DNA from: DATFPK01 sp035264885
GTDB taxonomy: Bacteria > Actinomycetota > Thermoleophilia > Solirubrobacterales > 70-9
NCBI GenBank assembly: GCA_035264885.1
Contig: DATFPK010000049.1
Coordinates: 9,596 to 73,595 of the forward strand
DNA: 64,000 nt
Direction: 5' to 3'
Part shown: piece by piece, positions 8,995 through 15,986 of the stretch
How the letters are laid out: the number at the start of each line of letters is the position of its first letter
Numbering within the stretch: position 1 is the first letter of the stretch
Made by a program: the position numbers and the translations under genes
Notes under the pieces: model-generated
What the model saw: only the letters and a program-made list of their open reading frames with translations
What the model was told of the DNA's origin: nothing
Database searches by the model: none

Positions 8995-9317
8995 GCGAGA
9001 GCCGGCTCGAGCTCGGCCTCGAGGCGGCGCTTCGGCATCGCCCCGATCACCTTCGTCGCGACCTCGCCCTGCTTGAAGAGGATCATCGTCGGGATCGAGA
9101 GGACCTCGTACTTGGCCGCGGTCTGCTGGTTCTCGTCGACGTTGAGGCTGACGATCCTCAGGTCGTCGCGCTCGGCATCCATCTCCTCGAGGACCGGGTG
9201 GACGACTCGGCACGGGCCGCACCAGGGAGCCCAGAAGTCGACCAGCACCGGGTCGTCGGCCTCGAGGACCTCGCTCTGGAAGTTGGCGTCGGTGACGTCG
9301 GGGAGCTTGCCTGACAC
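8991..9317 (-). CDS. trxA: Thioredoxin
   Basis: A 108-residue thioredoxin with the active site FWAPWCGPC and the cis-Pro segment SIPTMILFKQG, the standard length and layout. It reduces disulfides in cytoplasmic proteins using thioredoxin reductase. GTG at 9317 is chosen because AGGAG lies 7 nt upstream; the longer frame to 9368 would add an atypical N-terminus. A TATAGT -10-like element (reverse strand of 9360-9365) sits about 43 nt upstream, so this gene, unlike many here, has a conventional leader and Shine-Dalgarno site. It converges on ileS with a 4-nt CTAG stop overlap. Confidence 0.95.
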   Translation of the reverse strand: MSGKLPDVTDANFQSEVLEADDPVLVDFWAPWCGPCRVVHPVLEEMDAERDDLRIVSLNVDENQQTAAKYEVLSIPTMILFKQGEVATKVIGAMPKRRLEAELEPALA

Positions 9318-9458
9318 GTGTGTTCTCCTAAGCGCGGATCGTGGGTGTTCCTGCCCCTCACTATACAAAGTAAAGTGACGGTCCTCACACCAGGGCAGGC
9401 GCGGCGGCGAACGATAACCAGAAGCCCAGCCGAACCGGCGCAGTCCCTCCTCCGCGCG

Positions 9459-10190
9459 TCAGATCCGGCCGGCCAGCGCCGCGGCCCGCAGCCACGGCAC
9501 CCGCCAGACCGCCTCGGCGACGATGTCCCTGCTCATCTTCGAAGCGCCCACCCGGCGTTCGCGGAACGTGATCGGGACCTCGGCGACGTGGAAGCCGGCC
9601 CGGATCGTGCGGTAGGTCATCTCGACCTGGAACGCATAGCCGCGCGAACGCACCGAGTCCAGGTCGATCGCCGCGAGCGCCTCGCGGCGCCAGCACTTGA
9701 AGCCGCCGGTCAGGTCGCGAATCTGCACGCCGAGGACCAGCCGGGCGTAGACGCTGCCCGCCTTCGAGATGAAGCGGCGCACCGGGCCCCACTCGGTGAT
9801 CCCGCCGCCGGGGACGTAGCGCGAGCCGAGGACGAGGTCGGCGCGGCGCGCGGCGTCGAGGAGACGCGGTAGGTAGGCCGGCTCGTGGGAGAAGTCGGCG
9901 TCCATCTGCACGATCAGCCCGGCGCCGGCCTCGAGGGCCCGCCGGAACCCCTCCAGATATGCGGGCCCGAGCCCCTGCTTGACCGGCCGGTGGAGGACGG
10001 CGACGTGGTCGCTCGCGGCGGCGAGCCGGTCGGCGACCTGTCCGGTGCCGTCTGGCGAGGAGTCGTCGACGACGAGAATCCGGTGGCTGGCCGGCAGCGC
10101 TCTGCGCACGGCGGCGACGAGCGCCTCGAGGCTCTCGGCCTCGTTGTACGTGGGGAGGACAAGCCAGACGTCGGCCCCGCGCGCGTCCAT
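9459..10190 (-). CDS. Polyprenol-phosphate-mannose synthase (DPM1/Ppm1-type GT2)
   Basis: A GT2 glycosyltransferase of 243 residues. It has LVLPTYNEAESLE, VVDDSSPDGTG, the catalytic QMDADFSHEP and the DLTGGFKCWRREAL block that characterise dolichol/polyprenol-phosphate mannose synthases. It transfers mannose from GDP-mannose to polyprenyl phosphate at the inner membrane face, supplying lipid-linked mannose for membrane GT-C enzymes. It has no C-terminal membrane segments, as in mycobacterial Ppm1 domain 2. ATG at 10190 follows a TAGCAT hexamer (reverse of 10197-10202) by 6 nt. It is divergent from polX. Confidence 0.9.
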   Translation of the reverse strand: MDARGADVWLVLPTYNEAESLEALVAAVRRALPASHRILVVDDSSPDGTGQVADRLAAASDHVAVLHRPVKQGLGPAYLEGFRRALEAGAGLIVQMDADFSHEPAYLPRLLDAARRADLVLGSRYVPGGGITEWGPVRRFISKAGSVYARLVLGVQIRDLTGGFKCWRREALAAIDLDSVRSRGYAFQVEMTYRTIRAGFHVAEVPITFRERRVGASKMSRDIVAEAVWRVPWLRAAALAGRI

Positions 10191-10196
10191 CGGCCG

Positions 10197-10238
10197 ATGC
10201 TACGCAGGGCGGGCTCCGCGCCGGCGCCCGGGTAGCTT
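10197..10238. promoter_or_regulatory. Divergent leaderless-type promoter pair
   Basis: TAGCAT on the minus strand (10197-10202) lies 6 nt before the ATG at 10190. TAGCTT on the plus strand (10233-10238) lies 6 nt before the GTG at 10245. Both spacings would place the transcription start at or next to the start codon. No Shine-Dalgarno site is seen for either gene. Confidence 0.55.
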
Positions 10239-10244
10239 GGCGGC

Positions 10245-11975
10245 GTGACCAACGCCGAGATCGCCGCCGCCTTCGACGAGCTCGCCGTGCTCTACGAGCT
10301 CGACGGGGCGGTCAAGTACCGCGTCCTCGCCTACAGCACCGCGGCCAAGGCGATCCGCGAGAGCCCGGTCTCTGTGGCCGAGCTGGCGCGGGAGGGCCGG
10401 GCCACAGCGCTTCCGGGGGTCGGCGAGACGCTCGAGGGCAAGATCCAGACGCTGCTGGAGACCGGCGACATTCCCTCGGCAGAGCGCCTGCGGGCGAAGT
10501 TCCCCGCCTCCCTCATCGCCGTCACCCGCGTCCCCGGCCTGGGGGCGAAGACCGCCCGCCGCCTCTACGACGAGCTCGGCGTGTCCTCCCTGGAGGAGCT
10601 GAAGACGGCGGCCGAGGCGCAGCGGATCCGCGGCATCCGCGGACTGGGCCCCAAGGCGGAGGAGAACATCCTCGCGGCGCTCGAGCGCCTGGGCGACCCC
10701 GACCAGGGGCCGGGCCGGCTGCTGCTCTCGAAGGTCCGCCCGGTCGCGACCGAGCTGGCCGAGGCGCTGCGCGAGCATCCCGCCGCGAACCGGGTCGAGG
10801 TCGCCGGCTCGGTCCGGCGCTGGGCCGAGACCTGCAAGGACATCGACCTGATCGCGACCTCGGAGGAGCCGAGGGTGCTGGCCGAGGCGCTTGCCGTGCA
10901 TCCGCTGCTCTCGACCGCGGGCGACCCTGGCGAGAACGGGGTCCGCGGCCAGACCCACAACGGCGTGACGGTCGAGCTGCGGATCGTAGCCCCCGAGAAG
11001 TTCGGCAACCTGCTCCAGCACTTCACCGGCTCCCAGGCCCACAACATCCGCCTCCGTGAGGACGCGGTGTCGCGGGGCCTGTCCGTCTCCGAGCATGGCG
11101 TCACCGACTCCGAGAGCGGCGAGGTGACGCTGTGTGCCGCCGAGGAGGAGGTCTACGAGCGGCTCGGCTACGAGTGGATCGAGCCCGAGTTGCGCGAGGG
11201 CCGGGGGGAGCTCCGGGCGGCCCGCGACGGGTCGCTGCCGCAGCTGGTCGAGATCGGCGACGTCCGCGGCGACCTGCACAGCCACACGACTCTGTCGGAC
11301 GGGCGCAACACGCTCGCGCAGATGGCCGATGCCGCCCAGGAGCGCGGCTACCAGTACCTGGCTCTGACCGATCACTCGGCGACCCACGGATTCGGCAACC
11401 ACGTCACCGACGAGATGCTCTGGGAGCGGGTCGAGGAAGTGCGCCGGTGGAACAAGGGCCGGCACGGGTTCCGCCTGCTCGCCGGCTCGGAGGTCAACAT
11501 CGGGCTCGACGGGGAGCTCGACTACCCGGAGGACCTGCTCGCCGAGCTCGACTGGGTCGTGGCCAGCCTCCACACCGCCTTCAGTGGCGACGAGAGCGTC
11601 ATGACCGGCCGCATCCTCACGGCGATCGAGAACCCCTACGTCGACTGCATCGGGCACCTGACCGGGCGGCTGCTGCTGCGCCGCGAGCCGTACCCGGTGG
11701 ACGTCGAATCCGTCGCCGACGCAGCGGCGCGGACCGGGACGATGCTCGAGATCAACGGCAACCCCAACCGCCGCGACCTCTCCGAGCACCACGCCCGCCT
11801 CGCCGCCGAGGCCGGAGTGTCGATCGTCCTCAACACCGACGCCCACGGCACCGAGACGATGGCGAATATGGCCTACGCGGTCGCCACCGCACGGCGCGCC
11901 TGGCTCGGGCCCGACGCGATCGCCAACACCCGGGGCTGGCGGGAATTCGCGAAGCTGCGCAAGCGGGCCCGCTAG
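10245..11975 (+). CDS. polX: DNA polymerase/3'-5' exonuclease PolX (Pol X + PHP domains)
   Basis: A bacterial family X polymerase of 576 residues. The N-terminal half has helix-hairpin-helix segments (ATALPGVGETLEGKIQ; VPGLGAKTARRLYDELG) and the polymerase palm motif GSVRRWAETCKDIDLIA. The C-terminal half is a PHP domain beginning DLHSHTTLSDGRN, with ALTDHS and LNTDAHGT metal-binding motifs, which provides 3'-5' exonuclease activity. It acts in base-excision or gap repair. The third palm carboxylate is Glu (VELRIV) where an Asp is usual, so polymerase activity may be altered. The GTG start follows TAGCTT by 6 nt. Confidence 0.92.
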   Translation: MTNAEIAAAFDELAVLYELDGAVKYRVLAYSTAAKAIRESPVSVAELAREGRATALPGVGETLEGKIQTLLETGDIPSAERLRAKFPASLIAVTRVPGLGAKTARRLYDELGVSSLEELKTAAEAQRIRGIRGLGPKAEENILAALERLGDPDQGPGRLLLSKVRPVATELAEALREHPAANRVEVAGSVRRWAETCKDIDLIATSEEPRVLAEALAVHPLLSTAGDPGENGVRGQTHNGVTVELRIVAPEKFGNLLQHFTGSQAHNIRLREDAVSRGLSVSEHGVTDSESGEVTLCAAEEEVYERLGYEWIEPELREGRGELRAARDGSLPQLVEIGDVRGDLHSHTTLSDGRNTLAQMADAAQERGYQYLALTDHSATHGFGNHVTDEMLWERVEEVRRWNKGRHGFRLLAGSEVNIGLDGELDYPEDLLAELDWVVASLHTAFSGDESVMTGRILTAIENPYVDCIGHLTGRLLLRREPYPVDVESVADAAARTGTMLEINGNPNRRDLSEHHARLAAEAGVSIVLNTDAHGTETMANMAYAVATARRAWLGPDAIANTRGWREFAKLRKRAR

Positions 11976-12009
11976 CGGGCGCCCGGCGACTCGGTCCGGC
12001 CGGCTCGGG

Positions 12010-12552
12010 TCAAGGCGCCGGCGGCGGGGGCGGGGGCTTCGCGCGCGGCGGGCGGTCGCTGTAGAGGCCGGGAGTCCGGACCAGCTCGATCGGCCGCAGC
12101 GCCGATCCCGGCTCGACGTAGAAGCGGACACCCTCGCGCTCCTCGACGCCGAGCACCGCCGCCTCCCTGGCTCGCCAGGCGAGGGCGACGAGCAGCGCCC
12201 AGCCGGCGCCGATCGCGGCCACGCCGGGGAAGAGGACCCCGAGCCCGCCGGCGATCACCGCCGTCACCCCGATCGGCCAGAGCCGGCCGGCCGCGAGGCG
12301 CCCGTCGGACTGCTGCGGCAGGCTGGTCGCCGTGCGGGCCCGGGCGAGGGCGTCGCGAACGCCGTCGCCCGCGCGGCTGGGGGCGCCCAGGCGGAGCCCG
12401 ATCATGAACGCGACGGTCCACCAGGCCAGCGCGACGAGCAGGGTCGTCGTGTCGTCGTCTCGGCCGGCCGCCAGGACCGTGACGGCCGCAAGGATGGTCG
12501 CTTCGCCGGCGGCGAGGAAGACGGTGAGCCGCAGGAGTTCGGTGTAGGGCAC
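12010..12552 (-). CDS. Membrane protein of unknown function with proline-rich tail
   Basis: A 180-residue protein with about four hydrophobic segments (near residues 8-28, 37-55, 93-112 and 113-130), an Arg/Asp-rich loop between segments 2 and 3, and a C-terminal tail PPRAKPPPPPPAP. I recognise no family. GTG at 12552 starts 3 nt after the stop of the trehalose-phosphatase gene on the same strand, which implies translational coupling in a two-gene operon. A link with trehalose metabolism is only suggested by that position. Confidence 0.6.
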   Translation of the reverse strand: MPYTELLRLTVFLAAGEATILAAVTVLAAGRDDDTTTLLVALAWWTVAFMIGLRLGAPSRAGDGVRDALARARTATSLPQQSDGRLAAGRLWPIGVTAVIAGGLGVLFPGVAAIGAGWALLVALAWRAREAAVLGVEEREGVRFYVEPGSALRPIELVRTPGLYSDRPPRAKPPPPPPAP

Positions 12553-12555
12553 GCG

Positions 12556-13368
12556 TCAGCCGGCGAGGAAGCGGAGGATGCGGATCCAGCCCTCCGGGCC
12601 GTCCACCCTCAGGTCGGCCTCGGCGGCGATCTCGGCCGGCCCCTCGTCGGAGACGACGCCGACGCAGACCGCGACGTCGAGGCTGCCCCGGCTGCCGAGA
12701 TCGCGCAGCCGCCGGAATGCGTCGAGGTCGGTGCGGTCGTCGCCGGCATAGACGGCGGTGTTGATGTCGGCCTCGGCGAGGAGCGCCGCGACCGCGGCGT
12801 CCTTACCGCCGCCTCCGGCCGGCCGCAGCTCGAGGACCTTTCGCCCCCAGCGCGCGTCGAGGCCGGTCCGGCCTGCCGCCGCGGCGATCTCCCGCGCCCG
12901 GGCCTCGGCGCCGCGCTCGTCCTCGGCGCCGCGCCAGTGGAGTGCCTGGATCGGCCCCTTGTCCTCGCGCCTCAGCCCGGTGCCGTCGAGCGCTGCTCCG
13001 TCGAGCGCCGCGAGGTAGTCGGCGGCGTGCCGCTCACGGCCCTCGAGGGAGGGGTCGAGCCGCGGCTTCTCGTCGCCCGGAAGGAGGAGCTCGAGACCAT
13101 GGTTGCCGGCGTAGGCGATCCCGGGGACGCCGACCAGCTCCCGTGCCTCCGCCGCGCGGCGACCGGAGACGCAGCCGACCACGCCGTAGCGCTCGCCGAG
13201 GCTGGCGAGCAGCTCGCGCGTCTCCTCGCCGACGCCGGCGGTGGCAGGGTCGCGGACGATCGGCGCCAGGGTGCCGTCGACGTCGGTGAAGATTGCCGCG
13301 CAGGGCGGGTCGCCGCGCAACGGGGAGAGCAGATCCTCGGCCGTCCGCTCGCTGGAGACCGCGCACAT
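12556..13368 (-). CDS. otsB: Trehalose-6-phosphate phosphatase
   Basis: A HAD-superfamily phosphatase of 270 residues. It has the nucleophile motif FTDVDGTLAPI, VSGRRA, YAGNHGLEL and YAGDDRTDLDAF, a set that identifies trehalose-phosphatases. It dephosphorylates trehalose-6-phosphate to trehalose in the cytoplasm. No otsA (synthase) is in the window. ATG at 13368 is chosen because the longer frame upstream is antisense to the TauE-like gene. A GATACT hexamer (reverse of 13376-13381) lies 7 nt before it, overlapping the divergent gene's TAGTAT. Confidence 0.9.
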   Translation of the reverse strand: MCAVSSERTAEDLLSPLRGDPPCAAIFTDVDGTLAPIVRDPATAGVGEETRELLASLGERYGVVGCVSGRRAAEARELVGVPGIAYAGNHGLELLLPGDEKPRLDPSLEGRERHAADYLAALDGAALDGTGLRREDKGPIQALHWRGAEDERGAEARAREIAAAAGRTGLDARWGRKVLELRPAGGGGKDAAVAALLAEADINTAVYAGDDRTDLDAFRRLRDLGSRGSLDVAVCVGVVSDEGPAEIAAEADLRVDGPEGWIRILRFLAG

Positions 13369-13374
13369 GGCATC

Positions 13375-13381
13375 TAGTATC
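13375..13381. promoter_or_regulatory. Overlapping divergent -10-like elements
   Basis: TAGTAT (13375-13380, plus) lies 9 nt before ATG 13390. On the opposite strand the same bases read GATACT, 7 nt before otsB ATG 13368. The two -10-like sites share six bases, so initiation in the two directions may compete. The minus-strand match departs from TANNNT in its first base. Confidence 0.35.
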
Positions 13382-13389
13382 GCCGCACG

Positions 13390-13770
13390 ATGGCCGCCGA
13401 GCGAACCAGGGGGGCGGGGGACCTGCTCAGGCTCGCCTTGATCGGCACCGCGGCCGGGGCCTTCAGCGGGCTGTTCGGGGTCGGCGGCGGCACCGTCATC
13501 GTCCCGCTCCTCATCCTCTGGTTCGGCTACGGCGAGCGGCTCGCCACCGGGACCAGCCTGATGGCGATCATCGTGATCGCCGTGCTCGCGGTCGCCGGAC
13601 ACGGGTTCTACGGCAACGTCGAGATCGAGGAGGGGCTGCTGCTCTCGATCCCGGCTGTTCTCGGCGTGGTGCTGGGAACGGCGGCGCAGCAACGCCTGCC
13701 CGAGCGGCTGATCTCCGGGGTCTTCGCACTCCTCCTCGTCGCCGTGGCGGTCGAGCTGGTGATCCCGTGA
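13390..13770 (+). CDS. TauE/SafE family half-transporter, first copy
   Basis: A 126-residue membrane protein with about four hydrophobic segments and the glycine-rich TauE/SafE signature GAFSGLFGVGGGTVIVPLL. Full-length members of this sulfite/anion exporter family have about 250 residues made of two such halves. Here the halves are separate genes; this stop overlaps the second half's GTG start in GTGA. Family members export sulfite, sulfoacetate or related anions, but the substrate is unknown here. The start follows TAGTAT by 9 nt. Confidence 0.8.
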   Translation: MAAERTRGAGDLLRLALIGTAAGAFSGLFGVGGGTVIVPLLILWFGYGERLATGTSLMAIIVIAVLAVAGHGFYGNVEIEEGLLLSIPAVLGVVLGTAAQQRLPERLISGVFALLLVAVAVELVIP

Positions 13771-14141
13771 GCGAGGTCCTGGCGGCGCTGACCGCGGTGG
13801 CCGGCGGCTTCGCCGGGGGGTTGCTCGGGGTCGGCGGCGGCATCCTGTTCGTCCCCGGCCTGGTGATCTTCCTCGACCTCGGCCAGGTCCAGGCCGAGGC
13901 GACGTCGCTGCTGATGATCGTGCCGGTCGCCGTCGCAGGGGTCCTGCGCCAGCGCGCCTATGGCAACGTCGACGTCCGCGACGGCATCGTCGTCGGGCTC
14001 CTCAGCCCGCTCGGTGTCGCGGTCGGGGTCGTGCTGGCGAACGAGGTCCCGGCCCGCGCGCTCGAGCTCGCCTTCGCGGCGGTCGCCCTCCTCTTCGCCT
14101 ACCGGCTGGGGCGGCGGGCACTGGCGCCGGCAGGTCCGTGA
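13767..14141 (+). CDS. TauE/SafE family half-transporter, second copy
   Basis: A 124-residue membrane protein with the same signature as its neighbour (GGFAGGLLGVGGGILFVPGL) and about four hydrophobic segments. GTG at 13767 overlaps the preceding stop by four bases, so the two halves are translationally coupled and probably assemble as a heterodimer equivalent to one full-length transporter. The frames differ by one, but each half has its own start and complete signature, which argues against a simple sequencing frameshift. Its stop overlaps the arfB start in GTGA. Confidence 0.78.
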   Translation: MSEVLAALTAVAGGFAGGLLGVGGGILFVPGLVIFLDLGQVQAEATSLLMIVPVAVAGVLRQRAYGNVDVRDGIVVGLLSPLGVAVGVVLANEVPARALELAFAAVALLFAYRLGRRALAPAGP

Positions 14142-14551
14142 GCGGCCTGCGGGTCAACCGAGACCTCGAGATCCCGCTCTCGGAGGTCGAGCTACGGGCC
14201 AGCCGCTCCTCCGGCCCGGGCGGCCAGCACGCGAACGTCACGGCCTCGCGGGTCGAGGCGGTCTTCGACGTCGACGCGTCCCAGGCGCTCAGCGAGGCCC
14301 AGCGTCGGCGGCTCCTGGCGAAGGTCGGCCCACGGGTCAAGGCGGTGGCCCAGGATGCCCGCAGTCAGGCTCGCAACCGCAACCTCGCCCTCGAGCGCCT
14401 GCGCTCCCGCCTCGCCGACGCCCTGCGTGTCCCGCGGCGCCGCCGGCCGACCAGGCCGACCCGCGCGTCAAAGGAGCGGCGGCTGGAGGGCAAGCGGCGG
14501 CGCAGCGAGCGAAAGCGCAGCCGCGGAAGGGTCGACCCCGGGAGCGAGTGA
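14138..14551 (+). CDS. arfB: Peptide chain release factor-like ribosome rescue protein ArfB
   Basis: A 137-residue protein with the peptidyl-tRNA hydrolysis motif GGQ at residues 28-30 within SSGPGGQHANVTASRVE. It ends in a highly basic tail rich in Arg and Lys. This is the ArfB/YaeJ architecture: the GGQ domain releases peptides on stalled ribosomes and the basic tail enters the empty mRNA channel. The GTG start overlaps the upstream stop by four bases (GTGA), placing it in an operon with the two TauE-like genes. Confidence 0.88.
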   Translation: MSGLRVNRDLEIPLSEVELRASRSSGPGGQHANVTASRVEAVFDVDASQALSEAQRRRLLAKVGPRVKAVAQDARSQARNRNLALERLRSRLADALRVPRRRRPTRPTRASKERRLEGKRRRSERKRSRGRVDPGSE

Positions 14552-14821
14552 GCCCGTCGCGATAGGTCTTCGTGTACCGGCGATCGAAGCGGGGGTTGAA
14601 CGCCCCCCGCGCCACCGGAGCCTGTCCACCACGCTTCCGTGTGGAATCGGAGACCGTGCCCATCGGGGCCGTGATGGCACGCCTGAACTGGTCTCCTCGT
14701 CGGCGCACTCGCTGCGCGAGAAGTCGCGACGATCGTCAGGCGACCAGCGCGGTCAGGAGGAGCCGGAGGGCGCGTAGAGTCATGCGCCTGCTGCCCGAGT
14801 CGGCGGCGCTACGCTCAGAGC
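14552..14821. other. Non-coding stretch with several potential hairpins
   Basis: No convincing gene is visible. The stretch contains a 7-bp stem GCGGGGG/CCCCCGC within 14589-14610 about 40 nt after the arfB stop, a weaker 6-bp stem (CCACGC/GTGTGG) near 14629-14644, and an interrupted stem (GTGCC-ATC/GAT-GGCAC) near 14653-14680. The first may act as a terminator without a U tract. A minus-strand frame through this region exists but resembles no family. The TACGCT at 14810-14815 belongs to the next gene's promoter. Confidence 0.4.
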
Positions 14822-15697
14822 GTGGAACCGCTCGTCTGGGAAGGAGAGGCTCCGGAGCTCCGCTCCCCCGTCCTCGTCTGCGCCTTCCGCGGCTGGAACG
14901 ACGCCGCAGCCGCCGCCTCGACGGCGCTCGAGACCGTGGCCGGGACGCTCGAATCCGAGCTGATCGCCGAGCTCGACCCCGAGGAGTTCTTCGACTTCCA
15001 GGCCAACCGGCCGACGATCACCCTGACCGAGGGCCAGACGCGGCACGTCGAGTGGCCCTCCAACCAGCTGATCGCGAGCAGGGCTCCCGGCGCCGAGCGC
15101 GACCTCCTCCTGCTCGACGGGACCGAGCCGAACCTGCGCTGGCGGACCTTCGCCGACGTCTTCGCCGACGCCGCCGAGCGGCTCGGCGTCGAGCTGGTGG
15201 TCACCCTCGGCGCGCTGATCGCCGAGGTCGCCCACACGATGCCCGTGCCGATCACCGGTCTCGCCTCCGACGAGGAGCTGGTGGAGCGGCTCGACCTCCA
15301 GCGCTCCAACTACGAGGGGCCGACCGGGATCGTCGGCGTCCTCCACGACGCCTGCCGCCTGCGCGGCATCGCGTCGGCCTCGCTGTGGGCCGCGGTGCCG
15401 CACTATGTCGCCGCGGTGCCGAACCCCAAGGCTGCGCTGGCGCTGCTCCGCCGGCTCGAGGGCCTGACCGGGGTCGCGGTCGACGCCACCGAGCTCGAGG
15501 ACGAGACCGAGACGTACGAGGAGCAGGTCGGCCGCGCCGTCGCCGCCAACCCGGAGATCGAGGAGCTGGTCGGGCGGATCGAGCAGGAGCAGCTCGAAGA
15601 CGACGAGCCGAGCCTCGACCTTCCGTCGGCCGACACCATCGCCCGCGACTTCCAGCGGTTCCTGCGCCAGCGGGGCGACGAGCCTCGCGGCGGCTGA
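14822..15697 (+). CDS. PAC2 family protein (proteasome assembly chaperone-like)
   Basis: A 291-residue PAC2-family protein. It begins with the typical segment FRGWNDAAAAASTALE and contains TLGALIAEVAHTMPVPITG and GPTGIVGVLHDACR. Eukaryotic PAC2 assists proteasome assembly; actinobacterial homologues are often found in proteasome-containing genomes but their role is not settled. The C-terminus is acidic and possibly coiled (ETETYEEQVGRAV and following). GTG 14822 follows TACGCT (14810-14815) by 6 nt, a leaderless-type start. Confidence 0.85.
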   Translation: MEPLVWEGEAPELRSPVLVCAFRGWNDAAAAASTALETVAGTLESELIAELDPEEFFDFQANRPTITLTEGQTRHVEWPSNQLIASRAPGAERDLLLLDGTEPNLRWRTFADVFADAAERLGVELVVTLGALIAEVAHTMPVPITGLASDEELVERLDLQRSNYEGPTGIVGVLHDACRLRGIASASLWAAVPHYVAAVPNPKAALALLRRLEGLTGVAVDATELEDETETYEEQVGRAVAANPEIEELVGRIEQEQLEDDEPSLDLPSADTIARDFQRFLRQRGDEPRGG

Positions 15698-15799
15698 CAT
15701 CGCCCTCGCCTCCCGTTTCCGGCATGCCCGGGCGGGTAGTGGATGGGCGCCTCGCCGTGGGGGCGGCTCGAGGTAGGGAAACCAGAGGGAGAGGACCAC

Positions 15800-15982
15800 G
15801 TGTACCACCACCGCTGTCAGCACTGCGGGCTCGTCAACCCGGAGCCGGAGGTCCAGGGGACGAAATCGTGGCGTTGCAGGCACTGCCACCGGACCAATCG
15901 CGCGGCCGTCCACGTTCCGCACACCCTGCTCGAGCAGGTCATGCAGATGGGCGATGGGGGCCGGCGGATCGCCCGCCGCTAA
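15800..15982 (+). CDS. Small zinc-ribbon protein
   Basis: A 60-residue protein beginning VYHHRCQHCG, with a second pair CRHC about 20 residues later. The CxxC-CxxC layout suggests one structural zinc site. I start it at GTG 15800 because GGGAGAGGA lies just upstream; an in-frame start at 15743 would add residues of low-complexity character. Function unknown; such ribbons often bind nucleic acid or ribosomes. It converges on the helicase-nuclease gene with a 4-nt gap. Confidence 0.6.
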   Translation: MYHHRCQHCGLVNPEPEVQGTKSWRCRHCHRTNRAAVHVPHTLLEQVMQMGDGGRRIARR

Positions 15983-15986
15983 GCGC

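Noticed and set aside
13740..13800. Possible frameshift splitting one TauE/SafE gene.
   Set aside because: Each half has a complete signature and its own start in a GTGA overlap, the arrangement used by other coupled genes here. I treat it as a genuine split.
14337..14708. Minus-strand frame with a segment rich in Arg near 14560-14640.
   Set aside because: It matches no family I know and half of it is antisense to arfB.
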